12,177 bases of DNA from Candidatus Izemoplasma sp. (lineage in GTDB: Bacteria > Bacillota_I > Bacilli_A > Izemoplasmatales > Izemoplasmataceae). The notes beneath the pieces were generated by a model. The model had not been told where the DNA came from and made no database searches. It saw only the letters and a program-made list of their open reading frames with translations. The stretch is from the NCBI GenBank assembly GCA_007116105.1, contig SKJA01000008.1, positions 1 to 12,177 of the forward strand. The letters run 5' to 3'. A program made the translations under genes and the position numbers. The first letter of the stretch is position 1. Each line of letters opens with the position of its first letter. Positions 1 to 5,092 of this stretch are shown one piece after another.

Positions 1-87
1 CCACCTGAGTTCGTCAACTTGTATGTGGACTTTGATCAATATTTAGATTTTGAAGATGACTTACCACCTGAATTTGTCAACTTATAA
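1..87 (+). CDS. C-terminal fragment of acidic protein with repeated PPEFVNL motif (5' end outside window)
   Basis: Frame 1 is open from the window edge to TAA at 85-87 and encodes 28 residues. The heptapeptide PPEFVNL occurs twice, at codons 1-7 and 22-28, and the second copy is the exact C-terminus. Between them is an acidic aromatic linker (YVDFDQYLDFEDDL). The two heptapeptides differ at three codons (gag/gaa, ttc/ttt, ttg/tta), all synonymous, which argues that the protein sequence is selected and that this is a real coding end. The period is 21 residues. I do not recognise the family. The next gene begins 22 nt after the stop, so the two may be cotranscribed. Function unknown. Confidence 0.6.
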   Translation, partial: PPEFVNLYVDFDQYLDFEDDLPPEFVNL

Positions 88-88
88 T
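61..88 (+). promoter_or_regulatory. possible promoter of the 91-aa gene
   Basis: TTACCA at 61-66, a 16-nt spacer and a perfect TATAAT at 83-88 overlap the stop codon of the upstream gene. The start point would fall near 95, leaving a very short leader ahead of the AAAGG ribosome binding site (96-100). The coding constraint of the upstream repeat also explains the -35-like part, so this is tentative. Confidence 0.3.
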
Positions 89-109
89 CTGTAAGAAAGG
101 ATGATAATC

Positions 110-385
110 ATGCGTAAAAAAGAATTCTTAATTGAACTTGAAGGGGTCGTTGGCACCATCCTTACCTACACCCGCAACCCGTTCATGCTGGGTTACACGA
201 AAGAGCTTAAAAAAGCACTGTTTGAAAACGACATGGATACGGTCAAAATCATCTTAGACAAAGTCATTGGTTGGTATAACGAAGAAATGGATAACATCGA
301 TGGCGATGAATATGTGTTTAACAAGGAACTACACCATAAATCATACGATATTTTAACCACGTTCCGCCAAGCTTTGCTCGCTTAG
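110..385 (+). CDS. small hypothetical protein, 91 aa
   Basis: An unrecognised soluble protein, MRKKEFLIEL to the end RQALLA. There is no signal peptide or membrane segment. The composition suggests mostly amphipathic helices (for example YTKELKKALF and MDTVKIILDKVIGWYNEEMD), so a small helical bundle is likely. The start at 110 is preferred over the ATG at 101 because the AAAGG at 96-100 then has a 9-nt spacer, whereas at 101 it would have none. It follows the PPEFVNL protein by 22 nt on the same strand and is followed by a 3' UTR with three hairpins. No catalytic motif is visible and I assign no function. Confidence 0.75.
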   Translation: MRKKEFLIELEGVVGTILTYTRNPFMLGYTKELKKALFENDMDTVKIILDKVIGWYNEEMDNIDGDEYVFNKELHHKSYDILTTFRQALLA

Positions 386-421
386 ACCTCAGAGTCACCA
401 TCAAAGCTTGTCATTGACGAT

Positions 422-449
422 GCTACCACCGACCTTGGTGGTCGATAGC
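422..449 (+). other. 3' UTR hairpin
   Basis: GCTACCACC (422-430) can pair with GGTGG (437-441) and TAGC (446-449) around a TCGA bulge. CGACC/GGTCG (430-434 with 440-444) is an alternative pairing. A T-rich stretch (451-459) follows. It could be a weak terminator or a stabilising structure of the upstream mRNA. Confidence 0.35.
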
Positions 450-463
450 CTTTATTTTTCTCG

Positions 464-495
464 AAAAAGGCACTCACCGCACTGAGTGCCTTTTT
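464..495 (+). terminator. intrinsic terminator of the 91-aa gene (possibly bidirectional)
   Basis: A 13-bp perfect stem, 464-476 pairing with 483-495, with GGCACTCA/TGAGTGCC at its core and loop CCGCAC. It is flanked by an A-run on the left and a T-run on the right, so it can act in either direction. It closes the plus-strand unit. Confidence 0.85.
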
Positions 496-500
496 CATGC

Positions 501-532
501 AAAAAAAATCAGTCAGTAGACTGATTTTTTTT
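501..532 (-). terminator. intrinsic terminator of fabV (bidirectional)
   Basis: A perfect 14-bp stem, 501-514 with 519-532, with AATCAGTC/GACTGATT at its core and loop AGTA. The symmetrical A8/T8 flanks give a U-tract on either strand. It starts five bases after the fabV stop codon (read on the minus strand) and backs up the terminator at 464-495 for the convergent gene. Confidence 0.9.
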
Positions 533-537
533 CTGTG

Positions 538-1731
538 TTATTTGGGTTGTAACAACTCAAGTGCTTCTAAATCAACGGACTCATCGTAATCGATGCCCGG
601 ATGATTAAACCCATGAATTTGATAAAACTCTTTCAAAAATTGCTGGGTTCCTTTCATCTCAAACAAGTGTTTCTCATCAATCGATGCCATCAATTTTGCG
701 GTTTTTTGTTGAATGACGTCATCCATTTCTAAATGATCAAGACGAATTCGACCTTCCTCATCCACGCGACGTTCTGTCCCGTAGACCATCGAAGAAAAGA
801 GTCGATGCTTGTGTTCGATGATTGATTCATGATGACCTGAAGCCATCATGACATCAAATAAACATGACACGTAAATGGGCATTTGAGGAATGAAGACACT
901 TGCTTTTGTGACCACAGCTTTGGACGATGAAATTAATGCTTCACCTTCGTACTCTGATTTTAGAAAGTTGTCTAAGCGAAGCGCTGTTGCTTCTAAATCT
1001 TCTTTTGCCTTACCTAAAGTGCCCTCACGATACAAGCGAGCCGTGGTCGGACCACCGATGTAGGTGTATGAGATCGTTTTGACTGAGTACTCGAGTAAGG
1101 CTTTTGAGGCGAGCTGTAAAACCCACTGTTCCCAATCTTCTCCACCCATGACAAAGACGGTGTTTTGGACTTCTTCTTCCGTGGCGCCTTCGACGACTAA
1201 ATCTTCTATCGATTCTTTTGCGACGTTGATGGTTTTGCCAATCGCAGGCTCCCCAAGTGTTTTGATGGCGGATCGAACTAAAACATCTTCCGTTGGATGC
1301 TTGCGCGCACCCGCCGCAAGCGAATAGATGATTAAATCGATCTTTCCAAAGTGAGTCTGAATGTAGTCCATTACGTCATCTTTAAATGCTTGACTAAACG
1401 CATCGCCGACAAAATCTTTATGCAACGTGTCTAAACGCTTCGCAGCTTGTTGGAAGTAGATGTTATTCCACCACCCTGCGGTCCCTGTACGTTTACCTTT
1501 AGGTCCGGATTCAAAGGAGATGTTTAATGTGTTTGCGCCTCCTTTAAACGCCAGAGCAATCCGCGAAGCTAAGCCATAACCTGAAGAGCCACCAATAATC
1601 AAGACGTTTTTTGGGCCCTCAAAAGCGGATAGTTTTGAAACTTCATCAATGTAGCTTTGAATCAATTGTTGACACCCTTTTGGGTGGGCATTGGTAAAGA
1701 CGTTGCCACGAATAGAGGGTTGTATTATCAT
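538..1731 (-). CDS. fabV: FabV-type trans-2-enoyl-[ACP]/CoA reductase (NADH)
   Basis: Reduces the trans-2 double bond of enoyl-ACP or enoyl-CoA with NADH, the last step of each fatty-acid elongation cycle (or the crotonyl-CoA to butyryl-CoA step in TER enzymes); cytosolic. The sequence is full length for the family (397 aa). It shows the N-terminal IIQPSIRGN block, the nucleotide-binding GGSSGYGL near residue 47, SGPKGKRTGTAGWWN, and the catalytic Y-x8-K in YREGTLGKAK (Tyr about 234, Lys about 243), followed by KEDLE. The ATG at 1731 is chosen because AGGAG (1738-1742) is 6 nt away; the ATG at 1737 abuts the Shine-Dalgarno. It is a single-gene unit with its own promoter and a FabT-like operator, supporting a role in fatty-acid synthesis. 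FabV versus TER substrate preference cannot be decided from sequence. FabV enzymes are typically poorly inhibited by triclosan. Confidence 0.95.
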   Translation of the reverse strand: MIIQPSIRGNVFTNAHPKGCQQLIQSYIDEVSKLSAFEGPKNVLIIGGSSGYGLASRIALAFKGGANTLNISFESGPKGKRTGTAGWWNNIYFQQAAKRLDTLHKDFVGDAFSQAFKDDVMDYIQTHFGKIDLIIYSLAAGARKHPTEDVLVRSAIKTLGEPAIGKTINVAKESIEDLVVEGATEEEVQNTVFVMGGEDWEQWVLQLASKALLEYSVKTISYTYIGGPTTARLYREGTLGKAKEDLEATALRLDNFLKSEYEGEALISSSKAVVTKASVFIPQMPIYVSCLFDVMMASGHHESIIEHKHRLFSSMVYGTERRVDEEGRIRLDHLEMDDVIQQKTAKLMASIDEKHLFEMKGTQQFLKEFYQIHGFNHPGIDYDESVDLEALELLQPK

Positions 1732-1775
1732 AAGCATCTCCTATTTTGTAAGATAATCTAAGTTCTTTAAAAAAA

Positions 1776-1799
1776 TTAACTATGTTTATCATAGCTTAA
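1776..1799. promoter_or_regulatory. palindrome over the fabV -10 box
   Basis: CTATG-TTTAT-CATAG (1780-1794) is flanked by TTAA on both sides (with one extra base on the right). It spans the -10 hexamer and start point of fabV and may be a second operator or simply an AT-rich palindrome. Confidence 0.4.
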
Positions 1800-1816
1800 T
1801 TTGCTTTGAACTTCAA
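1788..1816 (-). promoter_or_regulatory. fabV promoter
   Basis: On the minus strand, -35 TTGAAG (1816-1811), a 17-nt spacer and -10 TATGAT (1793-1788). The start point is expected near 1781, giving a leader of about 50 nt. Confidence 0.75.
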
Positions 1817-1817
1817 A
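1805..1817. promoter_or_regulatory. FabT-like operator overlapping the fabV -35 box
   Basis: TTTGAACTTCAAA is a perfect inverted repeat with the form TTTGA-N3-TCAAA, the core of the FabT box known from lactic-acid bacteria. It covers the whole -35 hexamer of fabV, so binding would block RNA polymerase. The fit of motif, position and target gene supports acyl-ACP-responsive repression. No fabT gene lies in the window. Confidence 0.6.
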
Positions 1818-1843
1818 TCATTTAAACGGTTTCTTTGCAATGC

Positions 1844-1875
1844 AAAAAAAGCCATCATCGAGTTGATGATGGCTT
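1844..1875 (-). terminator. terminator of the lipoprotein/aldo-keto reductase operon
   Basis: An 11-bp perfect stem, 1849-1859 with 1865-1875 (AAGCCATCATC/GATGATGGCTT), loop GAGTT, with T7 on the minus strand at 1850-1844. The stem includes part of the reductase stop codon (1874-1876). Confidence 0.9.
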
Positions 1876-2683
1876 AGGGTTCAATGTGTTTTAGTGTTTG
1901 AAGATCGTCTTCCGCAAGGTCAAAAAAAACATCCAAGTTCTCTTTCATGCGCGCTTGATGCTGGGTTTTAGGCAGTGGTACTGTGCCTAAAGCAAGACAG
2001 TACTGCAATAAAATCTGAGCCGGTGTTTTTTGATATTTTGTCGCCAACTGAATGACTGTTGGATGTTTGACGAGTTCCCCTTTAGCAAGAGGTGAGTAGG
2101 CTTGTATGATCATTCGGTGGGTGTGAGCATCTTCGCACAATGCTTGTTGATCAAGTCCTGCATAGAAAGGGATTTGATGGACCATTGGTAAAATAGACGC
2201 GTGCTGTCGAATGTTATCTAAGTCATTCAGTGAAAAGTTAGAGACCCCAATCGCCCGCGCTTTGCCCTCAAGATAAAGCTTCTCTAGCACTTGCCAAACG
2301 TCGACATTGCCTTTATTGTAACGATGTGATTCGTGGCGCTCAGATTTAGGTGCTGGACCATGAATGAGGTAAAGATCGACATAATCGGTCTTAAGATCTC
2401 TCAACGTTTGTTCAAAGATGTCCAGTGTTGCTTGGGGATCTTTAATATGGGAGGGTACTTTAGAAGTCAAATAGAGTGACTCACGGGGAATGTCAGACTG
2501 ACGGATGGCGCGACCAATACTGAGTTCGTTTTGATAAAAAGCGGCGGTATCAAAATGACGATATCCAGCCTTTAAAGCATCCAAAATAATGCTTTGTGTG
2601 ATGCTGTTCGCCTCAAGGCGCCAGGTGCCAAACCCAACGCTCGGCATCTCGGTTTGGTTGATCAGTAATCGAGAGTGCATCAT
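1874..2683 (-). CDS. aldo/keto reductase (2,5-diketogluconate reductase-like)
   Basis: An NAD(P)H-dependent oxidoreductase of the AKR superfamily, a cytosolic TIM barrel of 269 aa, normal for the family. The catalytic tetrad is visible: Asp45 and Tyr50 in FDTAAFYQNE, Lys75 in TSKV, and His108 in LIHGP. VGFGTWRL, KARAIGVSNF, QAYSPL and PKT-x6-KENLDVF are the other family signatures. The usual NQIE(Y/F)HP block reads HQIPFYAG, so substrate contacts may differ. The start ATG (2683) overlaps the TGA of the upstream lipoprotein (ATGA) and no good Shine-Dalgarno precedes it, so translation is probably coupled. The natural substrate cannot be told; a general carbonyl or aldehyde reductase is the safe call. 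Confidence 0.93.
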   Translation of the reverse strand: MMHSRLLINQTEMPSVGFGTWRLEANSITQSIILDALKAGYRHFDTAAFYQNELSIGRAIRQSDIPRESLYLTSKVPSHIKDPQATLDIFEQTLRDLKTDYVDLYLIHGPAPKSERHESHRYNKGNVDVWQVLEKLYLEGKARAIGVSNFSLNDLDNIRQHASILPMVHQIPFYAGLDQQALCEDAHTHRMIIQAYSPLAKGELVKHPTVIQLATKYQKTPAQILLQYCLALGTVPLPKTQHQARMKENLDVFFDLAEDDLQTLKHIEP

Positions 2684-2850
2684 CGTTCACTTTGTTGAGA
2701 CAAAGGCATCTCAAAGGATTCTTCTAACAACAGCGCGTTGTTGACAGTCGGAAAAGTTTCCTCTTGAACACGCCGACCATGACTTGGTTCACGCGGTTCA
2801 CACGCAGCCAATAAAACAAGCAACGAACAAACGCATAGAAGTCGTTTCAA
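2680..2850 (-). CDS. small lipoprotein, 56 aa, TTG start
   Basis: Probable secreted membrane-anchored peptide. The N-terminus M-KRLLCVCSLLVLLAAC is a short lipoprotein signal with lipobox LAAC, lipidated Cys about residue 17, leaving a mature part of only about 40 residues that is polar and has no recognised domain. The TTG at 2850 is preferred because AAGGAGGT (2857-2864) lies 6 nt upstream; the ATG at 2880 would place charged residues before the signal and lies upstream of that ribosome binding site. It overlaps the aldo/keto reductase by 4 nt, forming a two-gene operon. Function unknown; a lipoprotein leading a cytosolic reductase operon is unusual. Confidence 0.7.
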   Translation of the reverse strand: MKRLLCVCSLLVLLAACEPREPSHGRRVQEETFPTVNNALLLEESFEMPLSQQSER

Positions 2851-2876
2851 CCTAACACCTCCTTTATGTATAAGTG

Positions 2877-2897
2877 TCACTCAACATTCGTGAGTGA
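2877..2897. promoter_or_regulatory. inverted repeat in the leader of the lipoprotein operon
   Basis: TCACTCA-ACATTCG-TGAGTGA, a perfect 7-bp inverted repeat just downstream of the predicted start point (about 2904). Its place suits an operator or a leader hairpin. Confidence 0.4.
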
Positions 2898-2910
2898 ACG
2901 TGTTATTTAT

Positions 2911-2919
2911 ATCATATCA
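2911..2919 (-). promoter_or_regulatory. extended -10 promoter of the lipoprotein/AKR operon
   Basis: On the minus strand TGA-TATGAT, an extended -10 (TGN followed by TATGAT at 2916-2911). No good -35 is seen at 16-18 nt, which fits an extended -10 promoter. Confidence 0.5.
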
Positions 2920-2939
2920 AAGGATGCCTCAAAAACATA

Positions 2940-2963
2940 AAAAAAGACCTCACGGTCTTTTTT
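2940..2963 (-). terminator. terminator of the DUF2188 gene
   Basis: A perfect 10-bp stem, AAAAAAGACC (2940-2949) with GGTCTTTTTT (2954-2963), loop TCAC, with a U-tract on the minus strand. It overlaps the stop codon at 2962-2964. Confidence 0.9.
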
Positions 2964-3387
2964 AGGAATCAGATAAAGCTTCTGCGTGTTTAAGCGCTTC
3001 TTTTTCTGTTGAGAAGTACTTAATGACTTTTTTCGAGTCTCTTTTGCGTACGCCCCACTCATTAAAATGTGGGTTTTTGGTGTTCTTGTTTTGCTCAACA
3101 ATGTAATCACCAATGACACTCGCGCTCGATAATCCTTTATCGTAGCTTGGTGCGCCATTCGCTTTTGAAGGGGTAGAAACTTGACCTTTTTCAAACGAAT
3201 CTGGTGCAGGTGTTTCCTTTTTCGGTGCGTCAGTTAAGCCCTTTTCATAACTTTCTTCAGCATGTTGAGGCTTGGGTGAGTCCGCTTGACCTTGATCATA
3301 TGTCGTCTTTTTTGGAGTGTCGTGATCAACCGATTTTGAATCATTTGAAGCTTTTTTGCGCTTAAACAATTTGTCTAAAAATCCCAT
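2962..3387 (-). CDS. DUF2188-type protein with four internal repeats
   Basis: 141 aa in three parts. Residues 1-12 (MGFLDKLFKRKK) form a basic amphipathic helix of the kind that attaches proteins to membranes. Residues 13-90 are polar, Pro/Lys/Ser-rich and probably disordered, with four repeats of the pattern [ST][YF][DE][KQ]G: TYDQG at 29, SYEKG at 46, SFEKG at 64 and SYDKG at 81, spaced 17-18 residues. Residues 95-139 (YIVEQN...WGVRKR...KVIKYFSTEKEALKHAEAL) match the small beta-beta-alpha DUF2188 fold, whose function is not known. AGGAG (3397-3401) lies 9 nt from the ATG. The gene stands alone with its own strong promoter and terminator. A scaffold or stress-related role would be a guess. 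Confidence 0.8.
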   Translation of the reverse strand: MGFLDKLFKRKKASNDSKSVDHDTPKKTTYDQGQADSPKPQHAEESYEKGLTDAPKKETPAPDSFEKGQVSTPSKANGAPSYDKGLSSASVIGDYIVEQNKNTKNPHFNEWGVRKRDSKKVIKYFSTEKEALKHAEALSDS

Positions 3388-3409
3388 ATCTTCACTCTCC
3401 TTTAAAGAT

Positions 3410-3438
3410 ATTATACCCTAATAAAGCCATAAATTCAA
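3410..3438 (-). promoter_or_regulatory. promoter of the DUF2188 gene
   Basis: On the minus strand TTGAAT (3438-3433), a 17-nt spacer and TATAAT (3415-3410): a near-consensus sigma-A promoter, about 30 nt upstream of the start codon. Confidence 0.85.
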
Positions 3439-3616
3439 AGTATATCAAGCAAAATCGTTAAAAAAGAGAGTGGTGAAAATAGTTTGTTCAATAAACTACT
3501 TTTCTTATCCTGTTCTTTTATTGTTTATTTAAGAAATCAAACGATAAAGCGGAGTTGTACTTCTATCCATTTAAGTGTCAGTGGAAATTTTTAAGATAAG
3601 TTGTCCGTTTCTTTTA

Positions 3617-3635
3617 AATGCGAATGATTTGCATT
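3617..3635. promoter_or_regulatory. Fur-family (probable Zur) box
   Basis: AATGCGAATGATTTGCATT is a 9-1-9 palindrome with one mismatched pair; its core TGCGAAT-G-ATTTGCA has the 7-1-7 layout of Fur/Zur/PerR boxes. It overlaps the -35 of a metal-binding-protein gene, so zinc- or manganese-dependent repression is likely. The regulator is not in the window. Confidence 0.65.
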
Positions 3636-3656
3636 CTGTTTGTTTTGTATTATAAT
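3628..3656 (+). promoter_or_regulatory. promoter of the metal-binding lipoprotein gene
   Basis: TTTGCA (3628-3633), a 17-nt spacer and perfect TATAAT (3651-3656). The weak -35 lies inside the Fur-family palindrome. Confidence 0.75.
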
Positions 3657-3683
3657 AGCCTTGTTAAATATGAGGTGAAATGT

Positions 3684-5024
3684 ATGAAAAAACTCTTGGT
3701 GATTGGATCACTTTTTCTTTTGCTGTTATCGTTAACTGCTTGTCAAACACCCTCTTCCAACAATGAAAAACCACTCATTGTGACGACGTTGTTTCCACAG
3801 TTTGATGTTGCACGGACACTCGCAGGAGATTTGGCAGATGTTCGTTTAATCTTACCTCCGGGGGTGGATGCGCACACGTTTGAACCCACACCACGCATCA
3901 TCAGTGACATCTTGAACGCGGATCTATTGATTCAAACTAGTGACCGGATGGAACCTTGGGTCAATCGCTTAGTCAGACCTTCTGCGCAATCCTTCTCCCT
4001 ACTTGTGCTATCTGAACATGTCAACCGTATCCAAGGAAATCCCGAGGATTATCATTATGGTGAGACAATTACCACATTTGAGCTTACTGACCGCGAAAAC
4101 CATCAACAGTTGACTGCGTGGTTTCATGTGGATCACTGGCATGGCAGTGTCCCGACCATTCCATTGGGTGATTCGCTTGAACTTGGTGTCTTCTTTGCAA
4201 ACGCACGGGGTCAAGAAGTTCTTTTAAACACAGCCGATTTCACCTTGGACGTCCGGGTTGCTGAGTTTTTGCCCCGTGATGTTGTCAGCGTTGAAACCTA
4301 CGAAGACTTTGTGATTCTTGAAGGACTCCGCGATGGTTTGACCCAGATCATTTTCACACTTTTTGAGGGCACTGAAGTGCTCTTTGAATCCCCCCCCATC
4401 AATGTGCGGGTTGAAGAAGGCTTTGAACGCATCATCTCAGAAGTTCCCCCAAGCAACACCCCTTCAAACACAGACGATTATGACCCGCACATCTGGACCG
4501 ATCCTCTAAACGTCATGATGATGGTGCAAGTGATTGAGGCAAACTTGATTGAACTCTTACCCGAACACGCAGCGCTTATTCAAGCGCGTGCAGAGTCCTA
4601 CATGACTGAGTTAGAACGACTTCACGAAGCTTTTGTGTCGATGCGACAAGGAGTCGAAATTACCGTGCTGATGTACGGCGGGCACAACGCGATGGGGTAC
4701 TTTATTGCCCGCTACAATCTTAGTTATGTCAACGCCTATCGTGGCTTTTCTTCTGATGCTGAACCGGTTCCTACGGCGATCTCAAACATGATTTCGCTAA
4801 TGAACACCTACCAAATTGAACACCTTTTTTCAGAAAAACTACTGAATCAAAATGTTGCGCAAACCATTCAACAAGCCACAGGTGCGACCATTCTTTACCT
4901 GTATGCGATGGAAAATGTTTCCCCTGACGAGTTCGCACAAGGCATTACGTTAATTGACATGTTTGAGCATAACTTATCCCAGCTTAAAATCGGCTTGAGA
5001 TATCAAAACGAGACTCTTGATTGA
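3684..5024 (+). CDS. ZnuA/AdcA-like metal ABC transporter substrate-binding lipoprotein with large inserted domain
   Basis: Captures Zn2+ or Mn2+ outside the membrane for an ABC importer. 446 aa; most family members have about 300. Signal peptide 1-19 with lipobox LTAC (Cys20). The first lobe runs from PLIVTTLFPQFDVA and contains GVDAHTFEPTP (ligand His64). The second has DPHIWTDP (His269), GGHNAMGYFIARY (His334), the typical GFSSDAEP, and AMENVSPDEF, where Glu410 may be the fourth ligand. Residues about 115-262 replace the usual His-rich loop with a beta-rich insert beginning TAWFHVDHWHG (His148, Asp150, His151, His153) and ending SPPINVRVEE. GAGGTG (3672-3677) fixes the start at 3684. A C8 run (4390-4397) lies in the insert. 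No permease or ATPase gene is adjacent. The family is sure; zinc rather than manganese is inferred. Confidence 0.9.
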   Translation: MKKLLVIGSLFLLLLSLTACQTPSSNNEKPLIVTTLFPQFDVARTLAGDLADVRLILPPGVDAHTFEPTPRIISDILNADLLIQTSDRMEPWVNRLVRPSAQSFSLLVLSEHVNRIQGNPEDYHYGETITTFELTDRENHQQLTAWFHVDHWHGSVPTIPLGDSLELGVFFANARGQEVLLNTADFTLDVRVAEFLPRDVVSVETYEDFVILEGLRDGLTQIIFTLFEGTEVLFESPPINVRVEEGFERIISEVPPSNTPSNTDDYDPHIWTDPLNVMMMVQVIEANLIELLPEHAALIQARAESYMTELERLHEAFVSMRQGVEITVLMYGGHNAMGYFIARYNLSYVNAYRGFSSDAEPVPTAISNMISLMNTYQIEHLFSEKLLNQNVAQTIQQATGATILYLYAMENVSPDEFAQGITLIDMFEHNLSQLKIGLRYQNETLD

Positions 5025-5035
5025 GTCTTTTTTTT
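5011..5035 (+). terminator. terminator of the metal-binding lipoprotein gene
   Basis: AGACTC (5011-5016) pairs with GAGTCT (5023-5028), loop TTGATT, followed by a T8 run. The hairpin contains the TGA stop (5022-5024). Confidence 0.85.
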
Positions 5036-5041
5036 GCTTTA

Positions 5042-5070
5042 TTGAAGCAGCCTTGACGTTCTCGTGTTAC
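5042..5070 (+). promoter_or_regulatory. weak candidate promoter of the ParB-like gene
   Basis: TTGAAG (5042-5047), 17 nt and TGTTAC (5065-5070). The -10 is poor, but the upstream terminator means the gene needs its own promoter. Confidence 0.25.
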
Positions 5071-5092
5071 CATTTTTTAAGGAGGGATAATG

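Noticed and set aside
1064..1327. 87-codon plus-strand frame inside fabV
   Set aside because: Antisense shadow of a strongly conserved enzyme gene; Ser/Thr-rich composition and no ribosome site.
2907..3194. 95-codon minus-strand frame overlapping the DUF2188 gene
   Set aside because: It is a shifted frame of the DUF2188 gene; it has Lys/Thr-rich low-complexity sequence, no ribosome site of its own and runs through the terminator.
3480..3498. TAGTTT-N7-AAACTA inverted repeat upstream of the metal-binding gene
   Set aside because: Short, AT-rich, not placed at a promoter, and expected by chance in such sequence.
3473..3532. Short hydrophobic open frame of 19 codons starting with GTG in the 3388-3683 gap
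   Set aside because: Only a weak GAGAG-like site precedes it, there is no promoter in front, and the length is within chance for AT-rich sequence.
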